Shown piece by piece: positions 8,804-16,830 of a stretch of 34,134 nucleotides of DNA. The position numbers and the translations under genes are program-made. Each line of letters begins with the position of its first letter. Positions within the stretch are counted from its first letter, which is position 1. The stretch is from Pseudooceanicola nitratireducens (lineage in GTDB: Bacteria > Pseudomonadota > Alphaproteobacteria > Rhodobacterales > Rhodobacteraceae), in the NCBI RefSeq assembly GCF_900109195.1, contig NZ_FNZG01000010.1, positions 1 through 34,134 of the forward strand. The letters are read 5' to 3'. Under the pieces are notes generated by a model, which saw nothing but the letters and a program-made list of their open reading frames with translations, did no database searches and was not told where the DNA came from.

Positions 8804-9243
8804 CCCTGTCTCTCACTCTTTCATGGCCTCGAAAACTGAAGTCTTGGCAGCGAAAACTTATCCACAAAATCTGGGGATGACGCTGTGGGCGTTGTCGCGC
8901 AAACCCATGCCAGGCTGCTGGGACACGGCCGTGCCTGCATTTTGGGCACCTCCAGCGAAACGGACCCGACACACAGCAAGCTCGGGGACCGAATGGTCAA
9001 CGAGGAGAAATCGCAAGAGCTCAGAATGGGGATCTGCAAATAAAAAGGCGACATCCGGGAGGAGGTGGATGCCGCCGATTATTCCGGATCGGCTCAGGGA
9101 GGAGGAGAGAACCGATCACAAGAGCGAACATAGGAGCAATGCTGCAGTCGCACAATGGGCGGGCTATGACTTTTCTGCAATGCAGCAATGCATGTCCGCG
9201 ATCGGGTGCTGCCCATAGTTCCGGTGTGTGGCGGCGAGTTATT
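8804..9243. other. Gene-free region with DnaA-box and short repeats
   Basis: About 440 bases between two minus-strand genes with no convincing coding frame. It contains a perfect DnaA-box sequence at 8858-8866, an A-rich patch near 9039-9048, and three GCAATGC heptamers at 9136-9142, 9177-9183 and 9185-9191, the last two inside a CTGCA-A-TGCAG palindrome. It probably holds the helicase promoter. A replication or partition role is only a possibility. Confidence 0.4.
8858..8866 (+). promoter_or_regulatory. Perfect DnaA-box consensus TTATCCACA
   Basis: The 9-mer TTATCCACA matches the bacterial DnaA box exactly. Only one perfect copy was noticed in this gap, so it could be chance or a regulatory site rather than part of an origin. 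Confidence 0.4.
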
Positions 9244-9873
9244 CTATGGATATGCGGTCAATGCACCGGTCGCGGGTGGCGCATGGGGATCGGACCGAGG
9301 AACGGCATTCCGCGCCTCCGGCAAACAATGCGTCTCATAGGCGCCAACAAACCCCCAGCAAGCGTCGATCTCCTCGCCACCCTGTTCGACGATGTAACCA
9401 TAGACACGCCCACCAAGGTAAGAATCGTAGTCGGCGGTCTCACCACGTAAGATGTCTACAGCCTGTTCGCGCAGGGCCTTGGTCACGCGTTTTACACCGA
9501 ATTCCTTTCGGACCGCTTCGAGCGTCACGTAGACGTAACCGACCTGCCCAGAATCCCACGGGCAGTGGAACCCGACGGTGTTCATCGCGAGACCGGAATG
9601 GTCATAGAGAAACACAGGCAGAATGATTGCCTTCCGCTCGGCGCGGTCCCGCAGACGATCCATCGAGAGATCGCTCTGATCCGAGACGCCCGCAAGATCG
9701 CGCAGGAACGCCTCAGGGCTGTCGTACTGATGGCTGTCACCCAGCCGATAGCGGCGGTGCCAGCAGATCAGCGTACCGAGGTTGCACCACTCTCGTGGGT
9801 CCTCAGCGTCGGGGTCGTGGTAGATCTTGATCGTGTGGCCCTGGTGGACCTCCTCGTAGACGGGATCTTGCAT
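9244..9873 (-). CDS. Conserved plasmid/phage protein of unknown function
   Basis: A 209-aa acidic, soluble protein. It belongs to a recognisable but uncharacterised family found on plasmids and phages. Landmarks are WHRRYRLGDSH (39-49), ILPVFLYDHSGLAMNT (84-99), FHCPWDSGQVGYVYVT (102-117) and a late ACWGFVGAYE (171-180). Two ATGs lie six bases apart; the second (9873) is preferred because AAGGA then sits about 7 bases upstream, whereas it abuts the first (9879). The gene is separated from its upstream neighbour by a gap with a large inverted repeat (9898-9936). No signal peptide or membrane segment is visible. I do not assign a function. Confidence 0.75.
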   Translation of the reverse strand: MQDPVYEEVHQGHTIKIYHDPDAEDPREWCNLGTLICWHRRYRLGDSHQYDSPEAFLRDLAGVSDQSDLSMDRLRDRAERKAIILPVFLYDHSGLAMNTVGFHCPWDSGQVGYVYVTLEAVRKEFGVKRVTKALREQAVDILRGETADYDSYLGGRVYGYIVEQGGEEIDACWGFVGAYETHCLPEARNAVPRSDPHAPPATGALTAYP

Positions 9874-9897
9874 GTCCATGTCCTTTCTCGAAACGCA

Positions 9898-9936
9898 ATC
9901 GACCCGCCAAGCCGGTTGTGGCGCAGGCGGGTCGAT
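9898..9936. other. Perfect 11-bp inverted repeat between backbone genes
   Basis: ATCGACCCGCC (9898-9908) pairs with GGCGGGTCGAT (9926-9936), with an inner GCC/GGC pairing in the 17-base loop. It lies 42 bases after the DUF6915-type gene stop and just upstream of the following ribosome-binding site on the minus strand. It belongs to the set of intergenic hairpins in this operon series. Confidence 0.55.
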
Positions 9937-9978
9937 CTGGATGGGATCAGATGGTTGGTGAGTTTGCCGCCCGGCGGA

Positions 9979-10455
9979 TCAGGCGGCGGCGCGATTCTGG
10001 CGATGCTGGACGTGCTCGACAGAGACCTTGAGAAGCCAATCCTCAAAGCCAAGAATGGTCTGGTGACCCGCAACCGCCTGGACCCAGGCCGCACGCGGAT
10101 CGCTGCCGATCTGCGTCGGGTCGTTGTCGATCCGGCCATTGGCCATCCACGGTTCGGGTTGTATGCGTCCGAGCCAGTCAGCCAGTGACGGGATACGCCC
10201 CTGGCAGTCTTCGCGCACATGCTGCTCGCCGATCCAGCGGATCGGAACGACCCGGCCCGCGCTGTTGATCAGGCTGCGACCGAACACCCGCTCGGCATCA
10301 TAAATCCCGACCGTATGATGTTTTTGGGCTCTGTGAACAAAGAGACCTAGGTGCTCTTTAGATGAGTCAAACCAGTCATGCACATGTTGGTAATCATCTG
10401 GAACACCGCCAAATCTACGGGCCGAGCTTTCGGCGTGGTGGAGAGGATGTGCCAT
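9979..10455 (-). CDS. DUF6915-type plasmid protein
   Basis: A 158-aa soluble protein starting MAHPLHHAESSARRFGG. It has the conserved HDWFDSSKEHLGLFVHRAQKHH and IGEQHVREDCQGRIPSLADW segments typical of the DUF6915 family (family name from memory). The function is unknown; the several conserved His, Asp and Cys residues could suit metal binding, but this is speculation. The ATG at 10455 follows the upstream gene's TGA by one base (TGACATG), so the two are translationally linked. An in-frame upstream extension lies inside the neighbouring gene and was discarded. Confidence 0.75.
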   Translation of the reverse strand: MAHPLHHAESSARRFGGVPDDYQHVHDWFDSSKEHLGLFVHRAQKHHTVGIYDAERVFGRSLINSAGRVVPIRWIGEQHVREDCQGRIPSLADWLGRIQPEPWMANGRIDNDPTQIGSDPRAAWVQAVAGHQTILGFEDWLLKVSVEHVQHRQNRAAA

Positions 10456-10456
10456 G

Positions 10457-10840
10457 TCAGAGCCCCTCATGTTCTGTGGTGTCGGTCTCGATGAAGCGGT
10501 TCGAGTGGCTGACATCGATCTTGTCCGTCTCGAGCGCCCAGGTCAATTCGCCATAGCCGCCCTCGTTGTTTTCGAAGCCAGGGCTCAGCGCATAGGCAAA
10601 GTCCCAGCCGAAATCTTCGACCCGTCGCCGCAGCTCTTCTGTCAGGGTAATCGTGTCAGGCGTCACGACGACCTCCTCGACATTGCCGGAATCGCCATAG
10701 CCTTCATATTGCACGTCGAGGCCGGTCACGCCGAGGCCGCGCAGTTCGGTGAGAAGCGCCGCGCGGGTCTCGACCCGCTGTTCGGCTGCCCGTCTCTGGG
10801 CTTCGAGCATCTGCGCGTAGAAATCATTTGCTTGTGTCAT
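10457..10840 (-). CDS. DUF6878-type plasmid protein
   Basis: A 127-aa acidic protein. An N-terminal coiled-coil-like helix (MTQANDFYAQMLEAQRRAAEQR) is followed by the family hallmarks: YEGYGDSGNVEEV (46-58), LSPGFENNEGGYGELTW (85-101) and the NRFIETDTTEHEG tail. This matches DUF6878 as I recall it; function unknown. The ATG at 10840 has AAAGGA 8 bases upstream, and the stop is one base from the start of the DUF6915-type gene, so the two form a tight pair. Confidence 0.8.
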   Translation of the reverse strand: MTQANDFYAQMLEAQRRAAEQRVETRAALLTELRGLGVTGLDVQYEGYGDSGNVEEVVVTPDTITLTEELRRRVEDFGWDFAYALSPGFENNEGGYGELTWALETDKIDVSHSNRFIETDTTEHEGL

Positions 10841-10920
10841 ATCTTCGGTCCTTTGGAATTGAGGGAGGGTGAGGGCGACCGTCTTGCAGGCCGCGCCCCG
10901 GAGGTTTCCTTTGGGGGGCT

Positions 10921-11217
10921 TCAGGCCGCAGCGTCGCCGCGTTTCTCAGCCGTCCGGTCAACCAGGTTGAAATACAAATTCTCGGTCGCGCGCTTGAACC
11001 CCGGCGGTTTGCGCGGAGCGAGGCAGCGCACCGAGGCGCTGCAGCTCTCGCCGTGCTCCATCGCGAACTGCGTCACTTGGTCGATCAGATCATCCATGCC
11101 CGCGGCCTCGATGCGCTTTTCGGGGTAGTTCGCCAGCATCTGGAACTGGGTGACGACGAAGGCGCCATCGCGATGTGCGGGATAGAGGGTGATCTGGTAG
11201 TCGAGTGTCTTGGCCAT
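10921..11217 (-). CDS. Small conserved plasmid protein, unknown function
   Basis: A 98-aa protein, MAKTLDYQITLYPAHRDG..., with a beta-rich first half and one Cys pair (SCSASVRC). It ends in the segment NLYFNLVDRTAEKR. I do not recognise a named domain. A good ribosome-binding site (GGAG, 7 bases upstream) supports the ATG at 11217. The gene lies in the minus-strand backbone series between the DUF6878-type and DUF3768 genes, with the structured element at 11264-11307 in its leader. Confidence 0.7.
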   Translation of the reverse strand: MAKTLDYQITLYPAHRDGAFVVTQFQMLANYPEKRIEAAGMDDLIDQVTQFAMEHGESCSASVRCLAPRKPPGFKRATENLYFNLVDRTAEKRGDAAA

Positions 11218-11263
11218 CTCTGGTCTCCTGCGGCAGGCCGGACACGATCATCGCGCCCCTTGG

Positions 11264-11307
11264 AACCCGCCAGCCCGAAAGGACCGCCCTTTGTGCAAGG
11301 GCGATCC
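11264..11307 (-). ncRNA. Structured intergenic RNA element, copy A
   Basis: On the minus strand an 11-bp stem (plus-strand arms 11281-11291 and 11297-11307, 5-base loop) is followed by the conserved TTTC[C/G]GGCTG[A/G]CGGGTT tail. The single C-A mismatch of the plus strand becomes a G-U pair in minus-strand RNA, the direction of transcription here. It starts 27 bases after the DUF3768 stop. The homologous copy at 11761-11804 shows compensatory changes. It could be an attenuator, a processing site or a repeat-borne hairpin. Confidence 0.5.
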
Positions 11308-11333
11308 GTGGCGATGTCGGTGAAAAAGGGGCG

Positions 11334-11714
11334 TCAGTATTCCGACGGCAGAAGCAGGGTCAGGACCCGGCGCGTCTGATCAGGATCGGAGGGCTCAGGC
11401 GAGCCATAGGTGTAGTCGACGTCGTACAGGTCGATCTTGAACCAGACCTTCGTGCCGTCGAGGTCGATGACGCCCATCTCGTGCCATCCTTGCGGGTCGC
11501 TGTCAGCGTTGAACGCGTCAAATGAAGCCACGCTGCGGGTGAGAGCAAGCTGGGCATCGGGCCCAAGCGCTGCAACGCCACGGGTCATCACGAACTGGCC
11601 CTGCGGGGCATCGGTGACGAGGATATTGCCAAGGATAGAGCGACGAAAGGCGTCATTCTGCGAAGCGACGAGTGCGGCTTCCTTAACGGGATCGAGGTCA
11701 AGTGTGGTGGTCAT
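11334..11714 (-). CDS. DUF3768 family protein
   Basis: A 126-aa protein with the DUF3768 pattern: an N-terminal helix ending in VASQNDAFRRS, then ILVTDAPQGQFVMTRGVAAL, DAQLALTRSVASFDAFNADSDPQGWHEMG, VWFKIDLYDVDYTYGSPEPSDP and the closing RRVLTLLLPSEY. The family is widespread on alphaproteobacterial plasmids and has no assigned function. The ATG at 11714 has GGAGA just upstream; an in-frame extension to 11813 would run through the structured element at 11761-11804 and was rejected. Its neighbours are the ParB-like gene upstream and the small 98-aa gene downstream. Confidence 0.85.
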   Translation of the reverse strand: MTTTLDLDPVKEAALVASQNDAFRRSILGNILVTDAPQGQFVMTRGVAALGPDAQLALTRSVASFDAFNADSDPQGWHEMGVIDLDGTKVWFKIDLYDVDYTYGSPEPSDPDQTRRVLTLLLPSEY

Positions 11715-11760
11715 GGGATATCTCCGGGACGGGCCCGCCGATCCGATATCGGCTGTTGGT

Positions 11761-11804
11761 AACCCGTCAGCCGGAAAGGGCCGCCCTCGATGTGAGGACG
11801 GCCC
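11761..11804 (-). ncRNA. Structured intergenic RNA element, copy B
   Basis: An 11-bp stem formed by 11778-11788 and 11794-11804 (5-base loop), with the same conserved tail as copy A (AACCCG.CAGCC.GAAAGG on the plus strand). Two stem positions differ from copy A by compensatory change (A-T to G-C and T-A to C-G), and the only mismatch again becomes G-U on the minus strand. It lies 36 bases after the ParB-like gene's stop. Confidence 0.5.
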
Positions 11805-11840
11805 AAGGCTCATGTCGTGATCAGGTCAGCGTGCGGCTCG

Positions 11841-14012
11841 TCAAGCCGCATCCTCGCTGAGGAAGGCGGGCAAGGACGACGGTTCATCGCTCTCGGCGTC
11901 GCTCAGAGAATCTTCGGCGGACACATCCCCCTCCTCGGTCTCCGGCGCTTCGCCTGCCATGTCGGCAACAGCCTCCGCCGCACCGGCAAACACCATCCCG
12001 TCGGGCAGCCAGCGCGTCGTCCTGACAACCGTTGCGGCGTCGAACCCTTCCGTCTCGCCGGCCGTTTCCGCGAAGGCCCGCTCCATCGCGGCCGCGATAT
12101 CGCCCTTACGCTCGCGATTGCGATCTTCGGCGTAATCGTCGCCAATGAGCTTGCGCGCGGTAGCGACCGCATGCCCCTTGTTGACCCGACCCCAGTAATT
12201 CTGAGCAGTCGGGCGCCAGCAGGCCGCCACATCGACGTCAAGACGCGCGCCGATCTCCTCGATGATCGGGGAGGGGCGATTGTCGGAGGAAAGCTGCGGC
12301 TTGACTGCCAGACCCGTCGCCCAGGCGAAAAGCGCCTGCTTGGCGGCAATGGGCAGCGCCGACATCGCCCGGAAGTTTTCGGGCTTCTCCAGCGTAATCC
12401 AGTCGGTGGCGAGGCCCTGCTCCAGCGCCTCGAGCATCTTCTGGGCAACAGTATCCGAATGCAGCACCTCGCGGTTCTGCGCCTGGAAGGGCCGGATCGA
12501 GATATCGAGCGCCTCGTTGTTGTAGGACCGCCCCAGAGCCTGCTCGCAGAGCGCGTAGAGCATCGCATCGAACGCCACCTCGAAATCCGCCGCCAGATGC
12601 GCCCGAAGGATATGCTGACGCGTCGCGCGCAGATCGTCGGCGAGGCTCGCCGAAATCCCGTTCGCCTTGCGCAAGGTCGCGGCCGGGTCGGAGGTGGGCA
12701 CCGGTGTCGAGGAGGTTGGCGGCGTCACGTTCGGGCGGACAGGAGACGGGGCATCACCCGCGTCAGCACTATTTTCGCTCGGGACGACCGCAGCGGGGAT
12801 ATCTTCTGGCCGCACGAGGCCTTTCTCGACACGCAGCGCGCCGTCATGACCGATGGTCAGAACCACGCCCGCGATGGCACGATCTTCGTCCGCGTAAGGC
12901 TGCCGTTCGCGTTGCAGGGCCTCGATCTCGCGCAGGCGCGGCTCGATGGCATAATATTCTTCCGTCTCCGCGTCCGTCCAGTCCTCGCCGTCATTCTTCG
13001 CCGCCAGTTCTTCCTCGCGCGCAATGAGACGTTCTTCTTCGGTGAGCAGGTCCGGATCGGGGTCGATGTCCTGCGGATAGACCCGCCCGAAGCTGCGAAA
13101 CGCGCCGTAATCCACCGAGAGATGCACCTCGACCCATTTCCACGTTCCCTCGAAGGTTTTCGCCGCAGCCTGCAGCTTTTCGATGGCGAGACGCTCTAGG
13201 AGTTCGGGGTTCTCCATATGGGCGCTGGCGCGGTCGTCGAAGAGATCGCGCAGCAGAACACCACCCGCCGCCTCATAGGCCTCAATGCCGACAAAGCGCC
13301 CGATGGCCGAGTTCGCCGAATGGGCGGTCTCGGTAAGATGGCGTTTGATGCTTTGCGGATGGATGTGATAGCCGCCCTTCACTGCGTTCCAGACCGCCAG
13401 CTGGCGATCATGGTCGTCGGTCAGTGTGAAAGCCATCACGCATTCAAGGGTCAGATCACCCGCGCGGAACTGCTCGATGATCTCGGGCGCGACACGGGCG
13501 AGTTTGAGGCGGCGGCGCACCAGGTCGACGGAGACGCCGAATTTGAGCGCGATCTCGTCTTCGCTGCGGCCCTCGGCGATCATCGCCTCAAAAGCCTCGA
13601 ACTGGTCGGCGGGGTGCATCGCCGCGCGCTGGAGGTTTTCAGTTGCAGAAGTAAGGATGGCGTTGCGCTTATCATCGACGAGGCAGGGCACGGGGTGATC
13701 GGCGGGGATGACGCTGTCCTCAGCGAGCTGCTTCAGCGCCTTGAGGCGACGACCGCCGGCATCGACTGCAAAACGTGTCTCTGACAGCGCATGAACCACC
13801 AGATTCTGTTTAATTCCGGTCTCGCGGATACTGACGAGGAGCTCAGCATCGTCGCTGGCGCTGGCCGCAACTTTTCGAACGTTGAGCGGGCTCGGCTCCA
13901 ACTGGTCGAGCGGGATCATCCGGATGTCGGTCCCGCCGCCAGGCACGGACAACTCAGTGGCTTCGGTTTTCTTCGCAGTGGCGGGTTTCGGGCGGGTTGT
14001 GGTCTTGGCCAT
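11841..14012 (-). CDS. ParB/Srx-type nuclease-domain protein (plasmid ParB-like)
   Basis: A 723-aa protein much longer than partition ParB (about 300 aa). A Lys/Thr-rich N-terminus precedes a ParB-N domain at about 30-130, with IPLDQLEPSPLNVRK, the box DAGGRRLKAL (84-93) and ENLQRAAMHPADQFEAF (125-141). A helix-turn-helix follows at about 152-172 (EDEIALKFGVSVDLVRRRLKLA split by a short linker). The long C-terminal region (300-723) is acidic and repetitive in Glu/Asp and lacks a recognised domain. ParB-N proteins of this size are common on alphaproteobacterial plasmids, probably binding or cutting DNA rather than segregating with ParA; no parA is nearby. The ATG at 14012 has AAGGA about 8 bases upstream. 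It is the first gene of the minus-strand backbone series. Confidence 0.85.
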   Translation of the reverse strand: MAKTTTRPKPATAKKTEATELSVPGGGTDIRMIPLDQLEPSPLNVRKVAASASDDAELLVSIRETGIKQNLVVHALSETRFAVDAGGRRLKALKQLAEDSVIPADHPVPCLVDDKRNAILTSATENLQRAAMHPADQFEAFEAMIAEGRSEDEIALKFGVSVDLVRRRLKLARVAPEIIEQFRAGDLTLECVMAFTLTDDHDRQLAVWNAVKGGYHIHPQSIKRHLTETAHSANSAIGRFVGIEAYEAAGGVLLRDLFDDRASAHMENPELLERLAIEKLQAAAKTFEGTWKWVEVHLSVDYGAFRSFGRVYPQDIDPDPDLLTEEERLIAREEELAAKNDGEDWTDAETEEYYAIEPRLREIEALQRERQPYADEDRAIAGVVLTIGHDGALRVEKGLVRPEDIPAAVVPSENSADAGDAPSPVRPNVTPPTSSTPVPTSDPAATLRKANGISASLADDLRATRQHILRAHLAADFEVAFDAMLYALCEQALGRSYNNEALDISIRPFQAQNREVLHSDTVAQKMLEALEQGLATDWITLEKPENFRAMSALPIAAKQALFAWATGLAVKPQLSSDNRPSPIIEEIGARLDVDVAACWRPTAQNYWGRVNKGHAVATARKLIGDDYAEDRNRERKGDIAAAMERAFAETAGETEGFDAATVVRTTRWLPDGMVFAGAAEAVADMAGEAPETEEGDVSAEDSLSDAESDEPSSLPAFLSEDAA

Positions 14013-14063
14013 GGTCAGGGTCCTTGTCACGCCGGACCCGGAAGAGCCTCTCTCTATCCTTTC

Positions 14064-14082
14064 AAGCCCGGCACCCGGGCTT
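14064..14082. other. Hairpin upstream of the ParB-like gene
   Basis: AAGCCCGG (14064-14071) and CCGGGCTT (14075-14082) pair around a CAC loop. On the plus strand it is followed by CCCTTTCTCTGGCTTTTTC, terminator-like, although no plus-strand gene ends here. On the minus strand it lies in the leader of the ParB-like gene. It also marks the approximate left edge of the lower-GC catabolic island. Confidence 0.4.
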
Positions 14083-14161
14083 CCCTTTCTCTGGCTTTTT
14101 CTTGTGTTCCCTTACATGAGATCGTTTTGCACAGGCTTTGCTGTCTCCAAAGCCTACAGGC

Positions 14162-14620
14162 CTAGCTCACTGTTTGATTTTCCGAACCCACTTCCGCGAG
14201 CAAAATCTGCCGAATTGAGCTTTCAATTTTGACTTTACCAAATGTTGAAGCATCTCGGAAAACTGACTTCGTTTCGCATTCGAAGCAAATCAAGTCATGC
14301 TGACGGCCGACAACTTTTAGACCAACTGAACTTTCCCCGACATGGACCACATAGACCTCGCATGCTAGGTTCGCGCCTGCTTTCACCGGCGCATGGAATT
14401 GTAGGTCCATAGAGACAAAAGGCATGGCCGTGTTTCTTTCCGTGAGTAGAAAAAGCCAGCCCCGGCCTGAAAGCAAATCGTCCCAGAAAGTCTCGATCGC
14501 TTCCAGCGCGAAATTCGTAATCCGGCCAGTAAAGGCGATTCCCAGCTGGTCACAGTCGCCAAAGAAAATCCTGCGTTCGAAGGCAAATCGTGGTTTAAAT
14601 TCTGTTTCTGGTACATTCAT
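14162..14620 (-). CDS. Hotdog-fold acyl-CoA thioesterase (4-HBT type)
   Basis: A 152-aa single hotdog domain. The signature FGDCDQLGIAFTGRITNF at 20-37 closely resembles the 4-hydroxybenzoyl-CoA thioesterase active site; Asp 24 would be the catalytic acid. It hydrolyses acyl-CoA to acid and CoA; the substrate cannot be read from sequence. In this cluster it could release CoA from stalled or non-metabolisable C6 acyl-CoAs. The ATG at 14620 lacks a strong ribosome-binding site. It is the last gene of the minus-strand catabolic series, 73 bases after the AraC-type gene, and its low GC contrasts with the adjacent backbone. Confidence 0.8.
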   Translation of the reverse strand: MNVPETEFKPRFAFERRIFFGDCDQLGIAFTGRITNFALEAIETFWDDLLSGRGWLFLLTERNTAMPFVSMDLQFHAPVKAGANLACEVYVVHVGESSVGLKVVGRQHDLICFECETKSVFRDASTFGKVKIESSIRQILLAEVGSENQTVS

Positions 14621-14693
14621 TGCAGCGTTACGGGCTCAACATTTCTTTGTCTCTGGTGCGTGACAGCGATAGGAAGGAATAGTTTTCCGGTCA

Positions 14694-15575
14694 TTATGCC
14701 ATGCGCCGGAATTCGGCGGGGGTCGCGCCTGTCATTTTTCGAAAAGTTCGACTAAAATGACTCTGATCTGCAAAACCGCAGTCAAGCGCGACCACTTTCA
14801 GGGGGGCATTACCCTTTCTCAGCATCTCCTGGGCCTTCGATATTCGCTTGCGCAAAACATATGCATACGGTGCCAACCCAAACTCCGCCTTGAACTGACG
14901 CGAAAAGTGAAACTGGCTGAAACCGATAGATGCGGCCATGTCTTCCAGACTGAGGTTTTCACCTAAGCAGCTTTCAACGAGATCGATGATTCTCTGCCTT
15001 TGAGCAGGGCTGAAGTTCGAGTTTGCGTCGCTGGTCAAAGAGACCTTGGCGTACTGACGCAGAAGGTGAACGGCGATCTGGATGCGCAGGGCGTCGATGA
15101 TCAATCTCTGGCCGATTCCACCGTTCTTTAGCTCATTCTCTAGCAATTGGATGCAGTTCAGGATACAGGGGTCCTTCGCAGACAGACAATCATTGATCTC
15201 AATGGACTTCGGGTCACGATCAAAGACCGAAAGGGCCGTGTTTTCGAGTTCACTGTGACTGAGATAGACGTGTCTAACCGTGATAGGCTCGGACCAACTC
15301 CAAGTGGATTCCTCTGCACGCGTGAGCAAGGAAATCCTACCTTTCTCTACGCGCGCGCTTTGCCATGGGCCGCCACTCGTGCGGCGCATAGTGGTTGGCG
15401 CGCCATCATATGCAACAATCATATAGTCGCGCATGGGGGGAATTGCCGCGTCTTGTCGCTCATAACGATAGCCCTTCAGGGTAATGCCGTTCCAGTTGCA
15501 CCCGGAACTGTCCAACGTAGTCGTGCCGGGAATCCATTCGGGTATCCGGTCCGGTGATATGAGCAGTCTTTCCAT
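14694..15575 (-). CDS. AraC/XylS-family transcriptional regulator
   Basis: A 293-aa regulator. The C-terminal 100 residues hold two helix-turn-helix units: LSLEDMAASIGFSQFHFSRQF and, after KAQEMLRKG, VVALDCGFADQSHFSRTFRK, ending TPAEFRRMA. The N-terminal 190 residues should be the sensor and have no motif I recognise. The ATG at 15575 is preferred because GGGAGG lies 5 bases upstream; a GTG eight codons earlier (15599) would place that site inside the gene. Known cyclohexanone (chn) clusters are controlled by an AraC-type activator, ChnR, so this gene is the natural candidate activator of the island. That is inference from family and context. Confidence 0.88.
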   Translation of the reverse strand: MERLLISPDRIPEWIPGTTTLDSSGCNWNGITLKGYRYERQDAAIPPMRDYMIVAYDGAPTTMRRTSGGPWQSARVEKGRISLLTRAEESTWSWSEPITVRHVYLSHSELENTALSVFDRDPKSIEINDCLSAKDPCILNCIQLLENELKNGGIGQRLIIDALRIQIAVHLLRQYAKVSLTSDANSNFSPAQRQRIIDLVESCLGENLSLEDMAASIGFSQFHFSRQFKAEFGLAPYAYVLRKRISKAQEMLRKGNAPLKVVALDCGFADQSHFSRTFRKMTGATPAEFRRMA

Positions 15576-15627
15576 CTTGGCCTCCCTGAACTTTTTCACG
15601 ATCGTCCGCTTGAGCTGAAATTTCGGC

Positions 15628-16830
15628 TTAGGTCGTCTCGCGCATCCGCGGTTCTTCTCGAACGATATTCGCTTGAGTCAATCTATCGATTTCAGCTTCT
15701 GTCAGTCCAGCCTCGCTAAGCAACTCCCTACTATGCTGCCCGAAGCGAGGCGGTGCCGCGCGAACCGCTCCGGGGGTACGCGACAAGCGTGCTGGCACGC
15801 CGGTGCCGCGGTAGGTGCCAACTGATACCACCATGCCGCGATGTCGGGTGTGTGGATGCTCCAACGCTTCATTCACATTCCGAACGACTCCGGCGGGAAT
15901 CCCAGCTTTCAAAAGCACCGGCTCAAGTTTGAAGGCGTCATGTTGCACCAGGCACTCTGACAAGACCTCTGTCATCTCTGACCGATGCGCAAGACGCGCG
16001 GCATTGTCGGCAAATCGTGGATCGCAGGGCACCTCAGGTAGGCCAAGCACGTCACAGAGTTTTGCGAACTGACCATTGTTACCGATAGCCAGATAGAGTT
16101 TGCCATTACTTGTTTCGAACATGTCGTATGGTACGATATTTGGATGCCCATTGCCGGTCGCCATTGGTATCTGTCCGGACATGAGGGAATTAGCCGCTTG
16201 GGGATGCATCATGCTGATCGCGCAATCATATAGCGGCACTTCGATGGCTTGGCCCAATCCGGACCGGCCCCGTTCCAAAAGTGCGGCGAGAATAGCGTTA
16301 CAGGCGATCAGACCGGTGCCGATGTCCACGATGGGCGTACCCATGCGTGTCGGGCCTTCGGAGGGATTGCCGTTGATGCTCATGAGGCCCGTCATAGCTT
16401 GTACCACGGCGTCATAGCCGGGAAAACCGCCAAGTGGGCCATCGGAACCAAATCCAGTCACATGGCAGAGTACCAGTCTAGGAAAACGTGCCCTGAGAAC
16501 ATCAGCATAACCAAGCCCCCATTTTTCAAGAGTACCAGACTTAAAATTGTGAACTAAAACATCCGCATCCTGAAGAAACCGCAAAATCAGGTCGCGCCCT
16601 TCCGGTTGCTGCAGATCGATAGCGATGGACCGCTTGTTGCGGTTGGCGCCAGAGAAATAAGCGCTGAGTTCATCATTGAAAGGCGGGCCCCAACTGCGGG
16701 TCTCGTCGCCCAGAGGCGGCTCCACCTTGATGACCTCAGCGCCATGATCCGCAAGCATTTGGGTGCAGTAAGGCCCGCCCAGCACGCGGCTGAGGTCGAC
16801 CACCTTGATCCCGTCCAATGAGCCAGCCAT
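15628..16830 (-). CDS. CaiB/BaiF family CoA-transferase (class III), probable adipate CoA-transferase
   Basis: A 400-aa class III CoA-transferase. N-terminal MAGSLDGIKVVDLSRVLGGPY, then HGAEVIKVEPP, ANRNKRSIAIDL and the catalytic aspartate at 169 (TPIVDIGTG), the same number as in formyl-CoA transferase. Length is typical. It transfers CoA between carboxylic acids; in this cluster the likely acceptor is adipate (or a similar dicarboxylate) with succinyl-CoA or another donor. The ATG at 16830 shares one base with the TGA of the upstream dehydrogenase (TGATG) and has GGAGG 7 bases upstream, so the two are co-translated. Substrate assignment is inferred from context. Confidence 0.88.
   Translation of the reverse strand: MAGSLDGIKVVDLSRVLGGPYCTQMLADHGAEVIKVEPPLGDETRSWGPPFNDELSAYFSGANRNKRSIAIDLQQPEGRDLILRFLQDADVLVHNFKSGTLEKWGLGYADVLRARFPRLVLCHVTGFGSDGPLGGFPGYDAVVQAMTGLMSINGNPSEGPTRMGTPIVDIGTGLIACNAILAALLERGRSGLGQAIEVPLYDCAISMMHPQAANSLMSGQIPMATGNGHPNIVPYDMFETSNGKLYLAIGNNGQFAKLCDVLGLPEVPCDPRFADNAARLAHRSEMTEVLSECLVQHDAFKLEPVLLKAGIPAGVVRNVNEALEHPHTRHRGMVVSVGTYRGTGVPARLSRTPGAVRAAPPRFGQHSRELLSEAGLTEAEIDRLTQANIVREEPRMRETT

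Noticed and set aside
11817-13199. 460-aa plus-strand frame opposite the ParB-like gene
   Set aside because: It is antisense to a well-supported ParB-N protein and shows no domain.
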